From: Acidobacteriota bacterium | GTDB taxonomy: Bacteria > Acidobacteriota > Thermoanaerobaculia > Gp7-AA8 | Length of the DNA: 64,000 bases | Direction: 5' to 3' | Assembly (NCBI GenBank): GCA_019244185.1 | Contig: JAFATB010000018.1 | Location: 62,001 to 126,000 of the forward strand | Shown: piece after piece, positions 63,864 through 64,000 of the stretch | How positions within the stretch are numbered: position 1 is the first letter of the stretch | Layout of the letters: each line of letters opens with the position of its first letter | Program-made: the position numbers and the translations under genes | The notes under the pieces: model-generated | Database searches by the model: none | Seen by the model: only the letters and a program-made list of their open reading frames with translations | What the model was told of the DNA's origin: nothing

Positions 63864-64000
63864 ATGCAGCGCACCGACTTCGCGTACGAGCTGCCCGACT
63901 CGCTGATCGCGCAGGAGCCGCGCGAGCGCGGCCGCTCGCGCATGCTCGTGCTCACGCCCACGGACGGCGCGCCGCGCATCGAGCACGATTCCTTCGCCAG
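63864..64000 (+). CDS. queA: tRNA preQ1(34) S-adenosylmethionine ribosyltransferase-isomerase, partial
   Basis: Forty-five codons of the 5' end are in the window. MQRTDFAYELPDSLIAQEPRERGRSRMLVL is the conserved QueA N-terminus, which includes the IAQ-P-R core. The enzyme makes epoxyqueuosine from preQ1 in tRNA. The start is the ATG at 63864, divergent from the MogA/MoaB gene. Confidence 0.9.
   Translation, partial: MQRTDFAYELPDSLIAQEPRERGRSRMLVLTPTDGAPRIEHDSFA

Overview
This is a GC-rich bacterial chromosomal window that codes on nearly its whole length on both strands. The likely host is an Acidobacteriota member. Supporting signs are a VWA protein of the acidobacterial VWFA-related type (15473-16903), a serine/threonine kinase fused to a STAND ATPase, and GntR-plus-ABC and M64/M1/M4 peptidase content typical of that phylum. 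The assignment rests on gene content only. A recurrent sigma-70-like -10 box 6-7 bases before the start codon, without a Shine-Dalgarno, suggests many leaderless mRNAs.

Region by region. 1-7984: amidohydrolase fragment, small membrane and XRE proteins, the ribosomal operon rpsF-rpsR-DUF2232-rplI, a SAM methyltransferase, rhomboid protease, SDR and ilvE. 8059-9912: radC with a recent 244-bp tandem duplication of its 5' end, and a class III sirtuin. 10047-19375: an envelope and repair block on the minus strand (GNAT, Slt-type transglycosylase, VWA, mfd, two PpiC-type foldases). 19516-24172: a Xer recombinase, a MarR/DinB pair with two palindromic operators, and an ABC exporter. 24383-28564: a secreted copper radical oxidase, a periplasmic hydrolase, a frameshifted AraC gene and an ACT protein.

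28557-34365 looks like a muropeptide salvage operon: DUF1287 protein, Na+/solute symporter, NagZ, and a fusion of a beta-lactamase-fold serine hydrolase with an exo-muramidase (NamZ). A second free-standing NamZ lies at 62143-63339. A 72-bp inverted repeat follows the operon. 34558-42394: kinase-STAND-TPR protein, M1 peptidase, and a GntR-regulated ABC transporter whose permease carries a propeller-like tail.

42471-45904 is thrS-infC-rpmI-rplT. infC starts with AUU. thrS is preceded by a 20-residue leader peptide with eight threonines, followed by mutually exclusive antiterminator and terminator helices: a complete-looking transcription attenuator for threonyl-tRNA synthetase. This is the most interesting regulatory find here.

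46026-64000: M4 peptidase, CmoB-like methyltransferase, two tRNA-Val genes, an outer-membrane barrel gene broken by two in-frame stops, an HMA-thioredoxin fusion, a Lys/Ser-rich histone-like protein, an M64 peptidase, sulfurtransferase, TrxR-like flavoprotein, CAP protein, an NtrY-like kinase, RluA-type pseudouridine synthase, a decayed HsdR-like gene, cupin, NamZ, MogA/MoaB and the start of queA. No CRISPR array, transposase, rRNA gene or prophage was seen.
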